In this document: positions 48,011 to 54,902 of the stretch, in pieces | Layout: the number at the start of each line of letters is the position of its first letter | How positions within the stretch are numbered: the first letter of the stretch is position 1 | Position numbers and translations under genes: made by a program | The notes under the pieces: generated by a model | Told to the model about the DNA's origin: nothing | The model's database searches: none | The model's input: only the letters and a program-made list of their open reading frames with translations | Assembly (NCBI GenBank): GCA_902801425.1 | Contig: CADCIQ010000007.1 | Coordinates: 1 to 54,902, forward strand | DNA: 54,902 nucleotides | Direction: 5' to 3' | From: an uncultured Bacteroidales bacterium | GTDB taxonomy: Bacteria; Bacteroidota; Bacteroidia; Bacteroidales; Bacteroidaceae

Positions 48011-48050
48011 TCCGGCTCCCTCCCTACGGGGGAGGGCGGGGGGAGAGGCC
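48011..48050 (-). repeat. GC-rich palindromic repeat, family A (copy A10)
   Basis: TCCGGCTCCCTCCCTACGGG through GGGGAGAGGCC, eight bases before the carA start codon, so it forms the immediate 5' leader. Confidence 0.92.
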
Positions 48051-48058
48051 GATTTTTT

Positions 48059-49144
48059 ATGAGAAACGTTACATTAGTACTTAATGATGGAACTAAGTTC
48101 CACGGAAAGTCCTTTGGTTATGATGCACCTGTTGCAGGCGAGGTAGTCTTCAACACTGCTATGATGGGTTATCCTGAGAGTCTCACGGATCCTTCGTACG
48201 CAGGTCAGTTGATGGTTCTGACATATCCTCTCGTTGGTAACTATGGTGTACCACCATTTACATTCGAGGATAACGGACTTCCTACATTCATGGAGAGCGA
48301 TAAGATTTACGCCTCTGCAATCATCGTTGCTGACTATTCAGAGAAGAACTCACACTGGAATTCCAACGAGAGCCTTGCTGATTGGTTGAAGCGTGAGAAG
48401 GTGCCAGGAATCACAGGTATCGACACTCGTGAGCTTACCAAGGTTCTTCGTGAGCATGGTGTGATGATGGGCAAGATTCTTTTCGATGATGAGCCTGACA
48501 ACATTCCAGAGGCTAACTATGAGGGAGTGAACTTCGTTGATCAGGTTTCCGTAAAGGAAATCGTTACATACAAGCCAGCAGAAGGCACATCTATCAATAA
48601 GAAGGTTGTGCTCGTTGACTGTGGCGTTAAGGCTAATATCATTCGTTGTCTTATCAAGAGAGGTTGTGAGGTTGTACGTGTGCCTTGGAACTATGACTAT
48701 ACAGACATGGAATTCGATGGTCTGTTCCTTGCTAACGGTCCTGGCGACCCTGATATGTGTGAGGATGCGGTAAAGATTATCCGTAAGCAGATGGAAAAGA
48801 GCGATAAGCCTATCTGTGGTATATGCATGGGTAATCAGTTGCTTTCAAAGGCTGCAGGTGCAAAGATATATAAGTTGAAGTACGGTCATCGCTCTCACAA
48901 CCAGCCAGTTCGCATGGTAGGTACAGAGAAGTGTTTCGTAACATCCCAGAACCACGGCTATGCTGTTGATGCCAAGACTCTCGGTGCAGATTGGGAGGAG
49001 CTCTTCGTAAATATGAACGATGGTTCAAACGAGGGTATCCGTCATAAGACAAAGCCTTGGTTCTCAAGCCAGTTCCACCCAGAGGCATGTTCTGGTCCTG
49101 TGGATACAGAGTTTATGTTTGACAAGTTTGTTGAAACTCTCTAA
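48059..49144 (+). CDS. carA: Carbamoyl phosphate synthase small subunit
   Basis: Glutaminase subunit of 361 residues that supplies ammonia to CarB for carbamoyl phosphate (pyrimidine and arginine synthesis). N-terminal CarA domain: VLNDGTKFHGKSFGY and FNTAMMGYPESLTDPSYAGQ. The class I amidotransferase domain has the nucleophile Cys in GICMGNQLL (near 251) and the His-Glu pair in FHPEACSGP (near 341). An A10 repeat lies eight bases before the start. carB follows after 43 bases. Confidence 0.97.
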   Translation: MRNVTLVLNDGTKFHGKSFGYDAPVAGEVVFNTAMMGYPESLTDPSYAGQLMVLTYPLVGNYGVPPFTFEDNGLPTFMESDKIYASAIIVADYSEKNSHWNSNESLADWLKREKVPGITGIDTRELTKVLREHGVMMGKILFDDEPDNIPEANYEGVNFVDQVSVKEIVTYKPAEGTSINKKVVLVDCGVKANIIRCLIKRGCEVVRVPWNYDYTDMEFDGLFLANGPGDPDMCEDAVKIIRKQMEKSDKPICGICMGNQLLSKAAGAKIYKLKYGHRSHNQPVRMVGTEKCFVTSQNHGYAVDAKTLGADWEELFVNMNDGSNEGIRHKTKPWFSSQFHPEACSGPVDTEFMFDKFVETL

Positions 49145-49187
49145 TTATCTAGGATAGCTAGAATAACTAGAAAAAAGACAAGAAAAA

Positions 49188-52100
49188 ATGAAAGATCAAA
49201 ATATTAAGAAAGTTCTTCTCCTTGGTTCCGGTGCTCTGAAGATTGGTGAGGCTGGTGAGTTCGACTATTCTGGTTCACAGGCTTTGAAGGCTCTTCGTGA
49301 GGAGGGTGTTGAGACTATCCTCATCAACCCAAACATTGCTACCGTGCAGACATCTGAGGGTGTAGCCGACCGTGTATATTTCCTCCCTGTTCAGCCATAT
49401 TTCGTTGAGCGCGTAATCCAGAAGGAACAGCCAGACGGCATCCTTCTCGCATTCGGTGGTCAGACTGCCCTCAACTGTGGTGTTGAGCTTTACAAGAGCG
49501 GTGTTCTCGAGAAGTACAATGTGCGTGTGCTTGGTACTCCAGTTCAGGCTATCATGGATACAGAGGATCGTGAGCTTTTCGTCGAGAAGCTTGACGAGAT
49601 CAATGTCAAAACCATCAAGTCACAGGCTTGTGAGAACATCGAGGAGGCTCGTAAGGCAGCCGCAGAACTTGGCTATCCTGTCATCATCCGTGCTGCATAC
49701 GCACTCGGTGGTCTCGGCTCTGGTTTCTGCGACAACGAGGAAGAACTCAACAAACTTGCAGAAAAGGCATTCTCTTTCTCTCCACAGGTACTTGTTGAGA
49801 AGTCTCTCAAGGGTTGGAAGGAGATTGAGTATGAGGTTGTGCGTGACCGTTACGACAACTGTATCACAGTTTGTAACATGGAGAACTTCGACCCACTCGG
49901 CATCCATACTGGTGAGTCTATCGTTATCGCTCCTTCACAGACACTCACAAACTCTGAATATCATAAGCTCCGTGCTCTCGCTATAAAGATCATCCGTCAC
50001 ATCGGTATCGTGGGTGAGTGTAACGTGCAGTATGCTTTCGACCCTCAGTCTGAGGATTATCGCGTAATCGAGGTTAATGCCCGTCTTAGCCGTTCTTCTG
50101 CCCTTGCATCAAAGGCAACAGGTTATCCTCTTGCTTTCGTTGCAGCAAAGCTCGGTATGGGATATGGTCTCTTTGAACTGAAGAACTCAGTAACAAAGAC
50201 TACAAGTGCATTCTTCGAGCCTGCCCTTGACTATGTGGTATGTAAGATTCCACGCTGGGACCTTTCTAAGTTCCGTGGCGTAGATAAGGAACTCGGTTCT
50301 TCTATGAAGTCCGTAGGTGAGGTTATGGCTATCGGTCGTAACTTCGAGGAAGCTATCCAGAAGGGTCTCCGTATGATCGGACAGGGAATGCACGGATTCG
50401 TTGAGAACAAGGAACTTGAGGTTCCTGATATCAAGGAGGCTCTCCACGCTCCAACAGATAAGCGTATCTTCGTCATTGCAAAGGCAATGCAGAGAAAGAT
50501 ATACAGCGTTGACGAGATCCATGAGATAACAAAGATTGACAAGTGGTTCCTTGACAAGCTCCGTCACATCGTTGACATCGATGATGAGCTTCGCAAGTGC
50601 ACCTCTATCAACGTACTTAGCAAGGAACTCCTCCGTACCGCTAAGGTATATGGCTATACCGATTTCCAGATTGCCCGTGCGGTAGGTCTTGAGAAGGAAC
50701 TTGGCAACATGCACAAGGCTACTCTCGCTGTTCGTGCGCTCCGTAAGAGCTACGGTATTGTTCCTTATGTTAAGCAGATTGACACACTTGCTGCCGAGTA
50801 TCCTGCACAGACAAACTATCTGTACCTCACATACGCAGGTGTTGCTCATGATATTAAGTTCGAGAAGGACAAGAACTCAATCGTAGTTCTCGGTTCTGGT
50901 GCCTACCGTATCGGTTCTTCAGTAGAGTTCGACTGGTGTGGTGTTCAGGCTCTCAACACCATCCGCAAGCAGGGCTATCGCTCCGTGATGATCAACTACA
51001 ACCCAGAGACAGTTTCTACCGACTATGATATGTGTGACCGTCTCTACTTCGATGAGCTGACATTCGAGCGCGTGATGGATATTATCGACCTTGAGACTCC
51101 TCACGGTGTCATCGTTTCTACTGGTGGTCAGATTCCAAACAACCTCGCCATGAAGCTCGATGCCCAGAACGTGCCAATCCTCGGTACTACTGCCAAGGAT
51201 ATCGACAACTGTGAGGATCGTGACCAGTTCTCTTCTATGCTCGACCGTATCGGCGTGGCTCAGCCTGAATGGGCTGCCCTCACCTCTATGGATGACATGA
51301 ACGCATTCATCGACCGTGTAGGCTTCCCTGTACTCGTCCGTCCTTCTTACGTGCTTTCTGGTGCTGCCATGAACGTATGTTCTAACCGCGAGGAGCTTGA
51401 GAAGTTCCTTCAGCTTGCTGCCAACATCTCTCAGGAGCACCCTGTAGTTGTAAGTAAGTTCATCGAGCACGCCAAGGAGATTGACTTCGACGGTGTTGCA
51501 AAGGATGGTGAGATCATCGCATACGCTATCTCTGAGCACGTTGAGTTTGCTGGTGTTCACTCTGGTGACGCTACACTTCAGTTCCCTCCACAGAAGCTAT
51601 ATGTAGAGACAGTTCGTCGTATCAAGCGTATCTCTAAGCAGATTGCAAAGGAACTCCATATCTCTGGTCCGTTCAACTGCCAGTACATGGCTAAGGATAA
51701 CGACATCCTCGTTATTGAGACCAACCTCCGTGCATCACGCTCATTCCCATTCGTAAGTAAGGTATTGAAGTATAATTTCATCGACCTCGCTACAAAGATC
51801 ATGCTCGGTGTTCCATTCGAGAAGCCAAACAAGAACCTCTTCGACCTTGACTATGTAGGTATCAAGGCAAGTCAGTTCTCATTCAACCGCCTTCAGAAGG
51901 CTGACCCTGTCCTCGGTGTTGATATGGCATCAACAGGTGAGGTTGGATGTATCGGTGATGATACCTCATGCGCACTCCTCAAGAGTATGCTTTCCGTAGG
52001 TCTCCGTATTCCAAAGAAGACAATCCTTCTCTCTACGGGTGACGCTAAGCAGAAGGCAGAGATGCTTGATGCTGCAAAGGAACTCTTCAAGAACGGATAT

Positions 52101-52415
52101 GAGCTCTTCGCTACTGGCGGTACTTACAAGTATCTCACAGAGCAGGGCATCGAGTGTAAGGAAGTGTTCTGGCCATCTGAGGACAAGCAGCCACAGGCTC
52201 TTGACATGCTCCGCAACAAGGAGATTGACATGGTTGTGAACATCCCTAAGAACCACTCTGTAAGTGAGCTTAGCAACGGCTACAAGATCCGTCGTGCCGC
52301 TATCGACCTCAACGTGCCATTGCTCACCAACTCACGCCTTGCATCTGCGTTCATCCACGCATTCTGCACCATGAGCCTTGATGATATCAACATCAGGTCT
52401 TGGCAGGAGTATTAA
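49188..52415 (+). CDS. carB: Carbamoyl phosphate synthase large subunit
   Basis: Synthetase subunit of 1075 residues with two duplicated ATP-grasp halves. First half: KKVLLLGSGALKIGEAGEFD (near 5) and RAAYALGGLGSG (near 168). Second half: IVVLGSGAYRIGSSVEFDWC (near 565) and RPSYVLSGAAMNV (near 720). The MGS-like allosteric domain occupies about 945-1075 (ATGGTYKYLTEQGI). Codon use is highly biased, suggesting strong expression. It forms an operon with carA and ends before inverted repeat IR6 and the terminator at 52508. Confidence 0.98.
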   Translation: MKDQNIKKVLLLGSGALKIGEAGEFDYSGSQALKALREEGVETILINPNIATVQTSEGVADRVYFLPVQPYFVERVIQKEQPDGILLAFGGQTALNCGVELYKSGVLEKYNVRVLGTPVQAIMDTEDRELFVEKLDEINVKTIKSQACENIEEARKAAAELGYPVIIRAAYALGGLGSGFCDNEEELNKLAEKAFSFSPQVLVEKSLKGWKEIEYEVVRDRYDNCITVCNMENFDPLGIHTGESIVIAPSQTLTNSEYHKLRALAIKIIRHIGIVGECNVQYAFDPQSEDYRVIEVNARLSRSSALASKATGYPLAFVAAKLGMGYGLFELKNSVTKTTSAFFEPALDYVVCKIPRWDLSKFRGVDKELGSSMKSVGEVMAIGRNFEEAIQKGLRMIGQGMHGFVENKELEVPDIKEALHAPTDKRIFVIAKAMQRKIYSVDEIHEITKIDKWFLDKLRHIVDIDDELRKCTSINVLSKELLRTAKVYGYTDFQIARAVGLEKELGNMHKATLAVRALRKSYGIVPYVKQIDTLAAEYPAQTNYLYLTYAGVAHDIKFEKDKNSIVVLGSGAYRIGSSVEFDWCGVQALNTIRKQGYRSVMINYNPETVSTDYDMCDRLYFDELTFERVMDIIDLETPHGVIVSTGGQIPNNLAMKLDAQNVPILGTTAKDIDNCEDRDQFSSMLDRIGVAQPEWAALTSMDDMNAFIDRVGFPVLVRPSYVLSGAAMNVCSNREELEKFLQLAANISQEHPVVVSKFIEHAKEIDFDGVAKDGEIIAYAISEHVEFAGVHSGDATLQFPPQKLYVETVRRIKRISKQIAKELHISGPFNCQYMAKDNDILVIETNLRASRSFPFVSKVLKYNFIDLATKIMLGVPFEKPNKNLFDLDYVGIKASQFSFNRLQKADPVLGVDMASTGEVGCIGDDTSCALLKSMLSVGLRIPKKTILLSTGDAKQKAEMLDAAKELFKNGYELFATGGTYKYLTEQGIECKEVFWPSEDKQPQALDMLRNKEIDMVVNIPKNHSVSELSNGYKIRRAAIDLNVPLLTNSRLASAFIHAFCTMSLDDINIRSWQEY

Positions 52416-52418
52416 GAT

Positions 52419-52497
52419 AGTTTATAGTGCATAGTTCATAGTGCATAGTTCATAGTTAACGCTCGACAACCAACTATGAATTATGAACTATGAACTC
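52419..52497. repeat. AT-word inverted repeat IR6
   Basis: Arms of TTCATAGTGCATAGTTCATA and CAACTATGAATTATGAACTA around a loop TAACGCTCGACAAC. It begins just after the carB stop codon. The same words recur after uxaC (IR7) with the loop in the opposite orientation. Confidence 0.88.
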
Positions 52498-52507
52498 TAA
52501 TAAAGCT

Positions 52508-52553
52508 ATTGCCGCTTATGAAGGTTCTCTATGAGCCATTCATAAGCGGCAAT
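52508..52553 (+). terminator. Terminator of the carAB operon
   Basis: Perfect 15-base stem ATTGCCGCTTATGAA / TTCATAAGCGGCAAT with a 16-base loop, followed by TTTTG. Confidence 0.85.
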
Positions 52554-52584
52554 TTTGTGTGTATTAACTAAACACAAAAGAAAA

Positions 52585-52840
52585 GATTTTTCCCAGATTT
52601 TTCTAAAGATTTTATTTTGATTTCTGAAGGAGCTTGCGACTGAAATTCCTTCAAATTTTCCTTCTGATATTTTATTGTTGATTTTCTTTTGATTTTTCTT
52701 TTAGATTTTAAAATCCAACATAAAAATCTTGATAAAATCTATCATAAAATATTTGGAGGAAGAAATAAATTCATTTCGCTCGTTCCTCGCTCAGAAATCA
52801 TGAGAAAATCAGATATTAAAATCTTGGTGAAAATCTGAAT
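52585..52840. repeat. AT-rich GATTTT/AAAATC array, loose 11-12 bp period (array 5)
   Basis: GATTT words begin at 52585, 52596, 52608 and 52619, then at 52666, 52680, 52691 and 52704. After that the complementary AAATC word takes over near 52711, 52723 and 52735 and again from 52806 to 52835. Spacing is 11-14 bases, not exact. The strand switch resembles arrays 2 and 3. It fills most of the carB-uxaC gap and no gene was seen there. Confidence 0.55.
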
Positions 52841-52913
52841 AGCATAATTCCCCGAATTTCTGTTATTTCTGCAAATTTCCGTGGAAAGATGCGATTATTA
52901 CAAAAAAAAATCG

Positions 52914-52921
52914 TACTTTTG
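52914..52921 (+). promoter_or_regulatory. -7 box for uxaC
   Basis: TACTTTTG, 49 bases before the ATG at 52970. No TTTG stands at the -33 position. Confidence 0.5.
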
Positions 52922-52969
52922 CAGTCAGACTAACATAAAATAAGAATTTTAAATCTAAAACTACAAGAA

Positions 52970-54385
52970 ATGAAACAATTCAACGATCCTGATTTCCTTC
53001 TCGAAAACGAGACTGCGAAAGACCTTTATCACAACCATGCTGAGAAGATGCCTATCATCGACTATCACTGTCACCTCAGCCCACAGATGGTTGCAGAGAA
53101 CAAGAAGTTTGACTCCATCGCTCAGATATGGCTCATGGGCGACCACTACAAGTGGCGTGCTATGCGCTCTAACGGCATCGCAGAGAAGTTCTGCACAGGC
53201 AAGGACACTTCCGACTGGGAGAAGTTCGAGAAATGGGCAGAAACCGTTCCTTATACATTCCGCAACCCTCTCTATCACTGGACTCACCTCGAACTCAAGA
53301 CCGCTTTCGGCATTGAGAAGCGCCTGAACCCAGAGACTGCCCGCGAGATCTTCGACAACTGTAACGAGCAGATCAAGAACGATCCTAAGTTCTGTCCTCG
53401 TGGCATGATGGAGCACTACAACGTAAAGGTTGTATGTACTACCGACGACCCAGCCGATTCTCTTGAGTGGCACAAGATCGTAAAGGATGATCCAACGGCA
53501 AAGACACGTATGCTCCCTACATGGCGCCCTGATGCTGCCATGAACATCGAGGCTCCTACGTGGGCTGCCTACATCAAGAAGCTCTCTGCTGTCAGCGAGA
53601 CAGAAATCTGTTGCTTTGCTTCACTCAACGCTGCCCTTCAGAAGCGTCACGACTTCTTCGCTTCAATGGGTTGTAAGCTTTCTGACCACGGTATCGAGGA
53701 GTTCTACGACGACCCTTACACAGAGGCAGAAATCAACGCTATCATAAAGAAGGCTCTCAATGGCGAGACTATCACCAAGCAGGAAGAGCGCAAGTACAAG
53801 CACGCATATATGTACGAGCAGGGCAAGATGGACTACGCTTCTGGCTGGACACAGCAGTACCACTATGGTGCTATCCGCAACAACAACTCAAAGATGTTCG
53901 CACAGCTCGGTCCTGATACTGGTTTCGACTCTATCGGTGAGTTCAACACAGCCAAGGCTATGTCACATTTCCTTGACGAACTCAACTCTAACGGTACGCT
54001 CGCAAAGACAATCCTCTACAACCTCAACCCATGTGCCAACGAGGTTATCGCAACAATGCTCGGCAATTTCCAGGACGGCAGCGTAGCAGGTAAGATACAG
54101 TTCGGTTCAGGCTGGTGGTTCCTTGACCAGAAGGATGGCATGGAGAAGCAGATGAATGCCCTCTCTGTGCTCGGTCTTCTCAGCCGTTTCGTAGGCATGC
54201 TCACCGATTCACGCTCATTCCTCTCATATCCACGCCATGAGTACTTCCGTCGCACACTCTGTAACCTCGTAGGTAAGGACATCGAGAACGGACTTATCCC
54301 ATTCACTGGCTATGAGGAGAAGCGTGTCCGCCAGATGATTGAGGACATCAGCTACAACAACGCGAAGAACTACTTCAACTTCTAA
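52970..54385 (+). CDS. uxaC: Glucuronate isomerase
   Basis: Isomerises glucuronate to fructuronate (and galacturonate to tagaturonate), the first cytosolic step in hexuronate breakdown from pectin or host glycans. It has 471 residues, typical. The N-terminus MKQFNDPDFLLENETAKDLY leads to the amidohydrolase-fold metal motif IIDYHCHLSP (near 28). Further blocks are STADDP-like CTTDDPADSLEWH (near 158) and GSGWWFLDQKDGMEKQMNALS (near 378). No other uronate genes are in the window; they may lie to the right. It is bracketed by inverted repeats IR6 and IR7, which share the same words. Confidence 0.96.
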   Translation: MKQFNDPDFLLENETAKDLYHNHAEKMPIIDYHCHLSPQMVAENKKFDSIAQIWLMGDHYKWRAMRSNGIAEKFCTGKDTSDWEKFEKWAETVPYTFRNPLYHWTHLELKTAFGIEKRLNPETAREIFDNCNEQIKNDPKFCPRGMMEHYNVKVVCTTDDPADSLEWHKIVKDDPTAKTRMLPTWRPDAAMNIEAPTWAAYIKKLSAVSETEICCFASLNAALQKRHDFFASMGCKLSDHGIEEFYDDPYTEAEINAIIKKALNGETITKQEERKYKHAYMYEQGKMDYASGWTQQYHYGAIRNNNSKMFAQLGPDTGFDSIGEFNTAKAMSHFLDELNSNGTLAKTILYNLNPCANEVIATMLGNFQDGSVAGKIQFGSGWWFLDQKDGMEKQMNALSVLGLLSRFVGMLTDSRSFLSYPRHEYFRRTLCNLVGKDIENGLIPFTGYEEKRVRQMIEDISYNNAKNYFNF

Positions 54386-54387
54386 AT

Positions 54388-54458
54388 AGTGCATAATTCA
54401 TAGTTCATAGTGCATAGTTGGTGGCGGACGCTAACTATGAATTATGAACTATGAAATA
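54388..54458. repeat. AT-word inverted repeat IR7
   Basis: Arms TAGTGCATAATTCATAGTTC and CTAACTATGAATTATGAACT around GGTGGCGGACG. It matches IR6 word for word with the loop reversed, so the two copies flank uxaC as an inverted pair. Confidence 0.88.
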
Positions 54459-54476
54459 TGTGCCAAGAATCAGTAG

Positions 54477-54710
54477 ATTGACATTATAGAAGTTGCCAAT
54501 CGCCCTAAACTTTCAAAATACATCAAACCACAGGATATAGAATATCTTGAAAAACTCATCAAGACATATTGTATTTTCGTTGAGATAAATAAAAATCCGA
54601 ACTGCCAATAAGAGATCTAAAAGATTTGTATTTACTTTCCCTATGTGAAAGCATCCCCCGCAGAATACATCCTTAGTGGTGATGAAGACTTTCTAACCGT
54701 AAATAACGTG
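54477..54710 (+). pseudogene. Decayed PIN-domain toxin gene (C-terminal part)
   Basis: Reading from 54477 gives IDIIEVANRPKLSKYIKPQD, then IEYLEKLIKTYCIFVEINKN, two stop codons (near 54609 and 54618), then ASPAEYILSGDEDFLTV. Order and motifs fit the C-terminal half of PIN-family toxins of toxin-antitoxin systems (typical ends are ...ADYILTGDKDLL). The N-terminal half with the first catalytic Asp is missing; inverted repeat IR7 lies there instead. No antitoxin gene is visible. The gene is dead. Confidence 0.6.
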
Positions 54711-54839
54711 AATTCGACGAATTAGCTTTTGCTGTCGAATAACATTAATTAACGTGAGTTCGACGAATTCAAGACTGCGAGGGCTGAAAGCCCGACACCT
54801 AATGAGGGCGCTGAAAAAGTCCCACAATTCTTTGAATTG
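54705..54839. repeat. Cluster of small palindromes and family E repeats
   Basis: AACGTGAATTCGACGAATTA (54705-54724) and AACGTGAGTTCGACGAATTC (54751-54770) are direct copies, related to 31844-31863. They are followed by hairpins GGGCT-GAA-AGCCC (54781-54793) and CAATTC-TTT-GAATTG (54825-54839). No gene is seen in 54711-54902. This may be the edge of a mobile element lying to the right. Confidence 0.55.
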
Positions 54840-54902
54840 CCGAAATGATCACAAATTAGATGCGGTAATAGTTGCATATGTCATTTTTTTTTAGTATATT
54901 TG

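Overview
The window looks like a chromosomal segment from a member of the Bacteroidales, most likely Prevotella or a close relative. The grounds are recurrent promoters of the TTTG / TAnnTTTG type, weak Shine-Dalgarno signals, the rpmB-rpmG-DUF4295 cluster, a BspA-type leucine-rich repeat protein, a TlpA-like protein with an N-terminal DUF4369-like region, a DUF3078 protein, and an rseC-rnfBCDGEA operon. Most genes are housekeeping. No prophage, integrase, intact insertion sequence, CRISPR array or tRNA was recognised.

Layout. 0-7 kb (minus strand): a BspA-like surface protein, a POT peptide transporter, an MFS transporter and an S9 peptidase, which together suggest peptide uptake and use. 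7-14 kb (minus): yidC and pyrG eight bases apart, then a large SF1 helicase with a long charged coiled coil. 14-18 kb (plus): a DUF3078 protein and a Pif1-like helicase. 18-25.5 kb (minus): an MFS transporter and the rseC-rnf operon. 25.7-28.4 kb (plus): an RluA-type pseudouridine synthase, a small membrane protein and glyA. 28.5-36.1 kb: secreted and envelope proteins, htpG, a YihY/BrkB protein and the RNase P RNA. 36.4-38.2 kb: a frameshifted secreted protein and a lipoprotein. 38.4-43.9 kb (plus): map, a DUF559 endonuclease, tsaD, pncC/cinA, rpmB, rpmG, a DUF4295 gene, an orphan response regulator and a Wza-like polysaccharide export lipoprotein. 44-52.4 kb (plus): glmS, a purF-like gene, carA and carB, all glutamine-nitrogen enzymes. 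53-54.4 kb: uxaC. The right end holds a decayed PIN-domain toxin gene among small palindromes.

The most unusual content is between the genes. (1) GC-rich palindromic repeats of about 40-50 bp occur as inverted pairs that bracket the gap between co-directional genes, with outer edges close to a stop codon on one side and a start codon on the other. Seven such pairs are visible. Copies are also read in frame inside the Pif1-like helicase and inside the N-terminus of TsaD. One pair encloses a DUF559 (Vsr-like) endonuclease gene, so that pair plus gene looks like a small mobile unit. (2) Four intergenic regions contain degenerate tandem arrays locked to an exact 11-bp period, some switching strand midway to give overall dyad symmetry. 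A fifth AT-rich region shows a looser version. All lie upstream of genes, several between divergent promoters. (3) A third class consists of inverted repeats whose arms are made of short AT-rich words. In one case both convergent neighbours end in the same peptide LTINN because the arms carry their last codons and stops.

All functional statements about the repeats are inferences from reading the sequence. Family assignments of proteins rest on motif recognition, not on searches.
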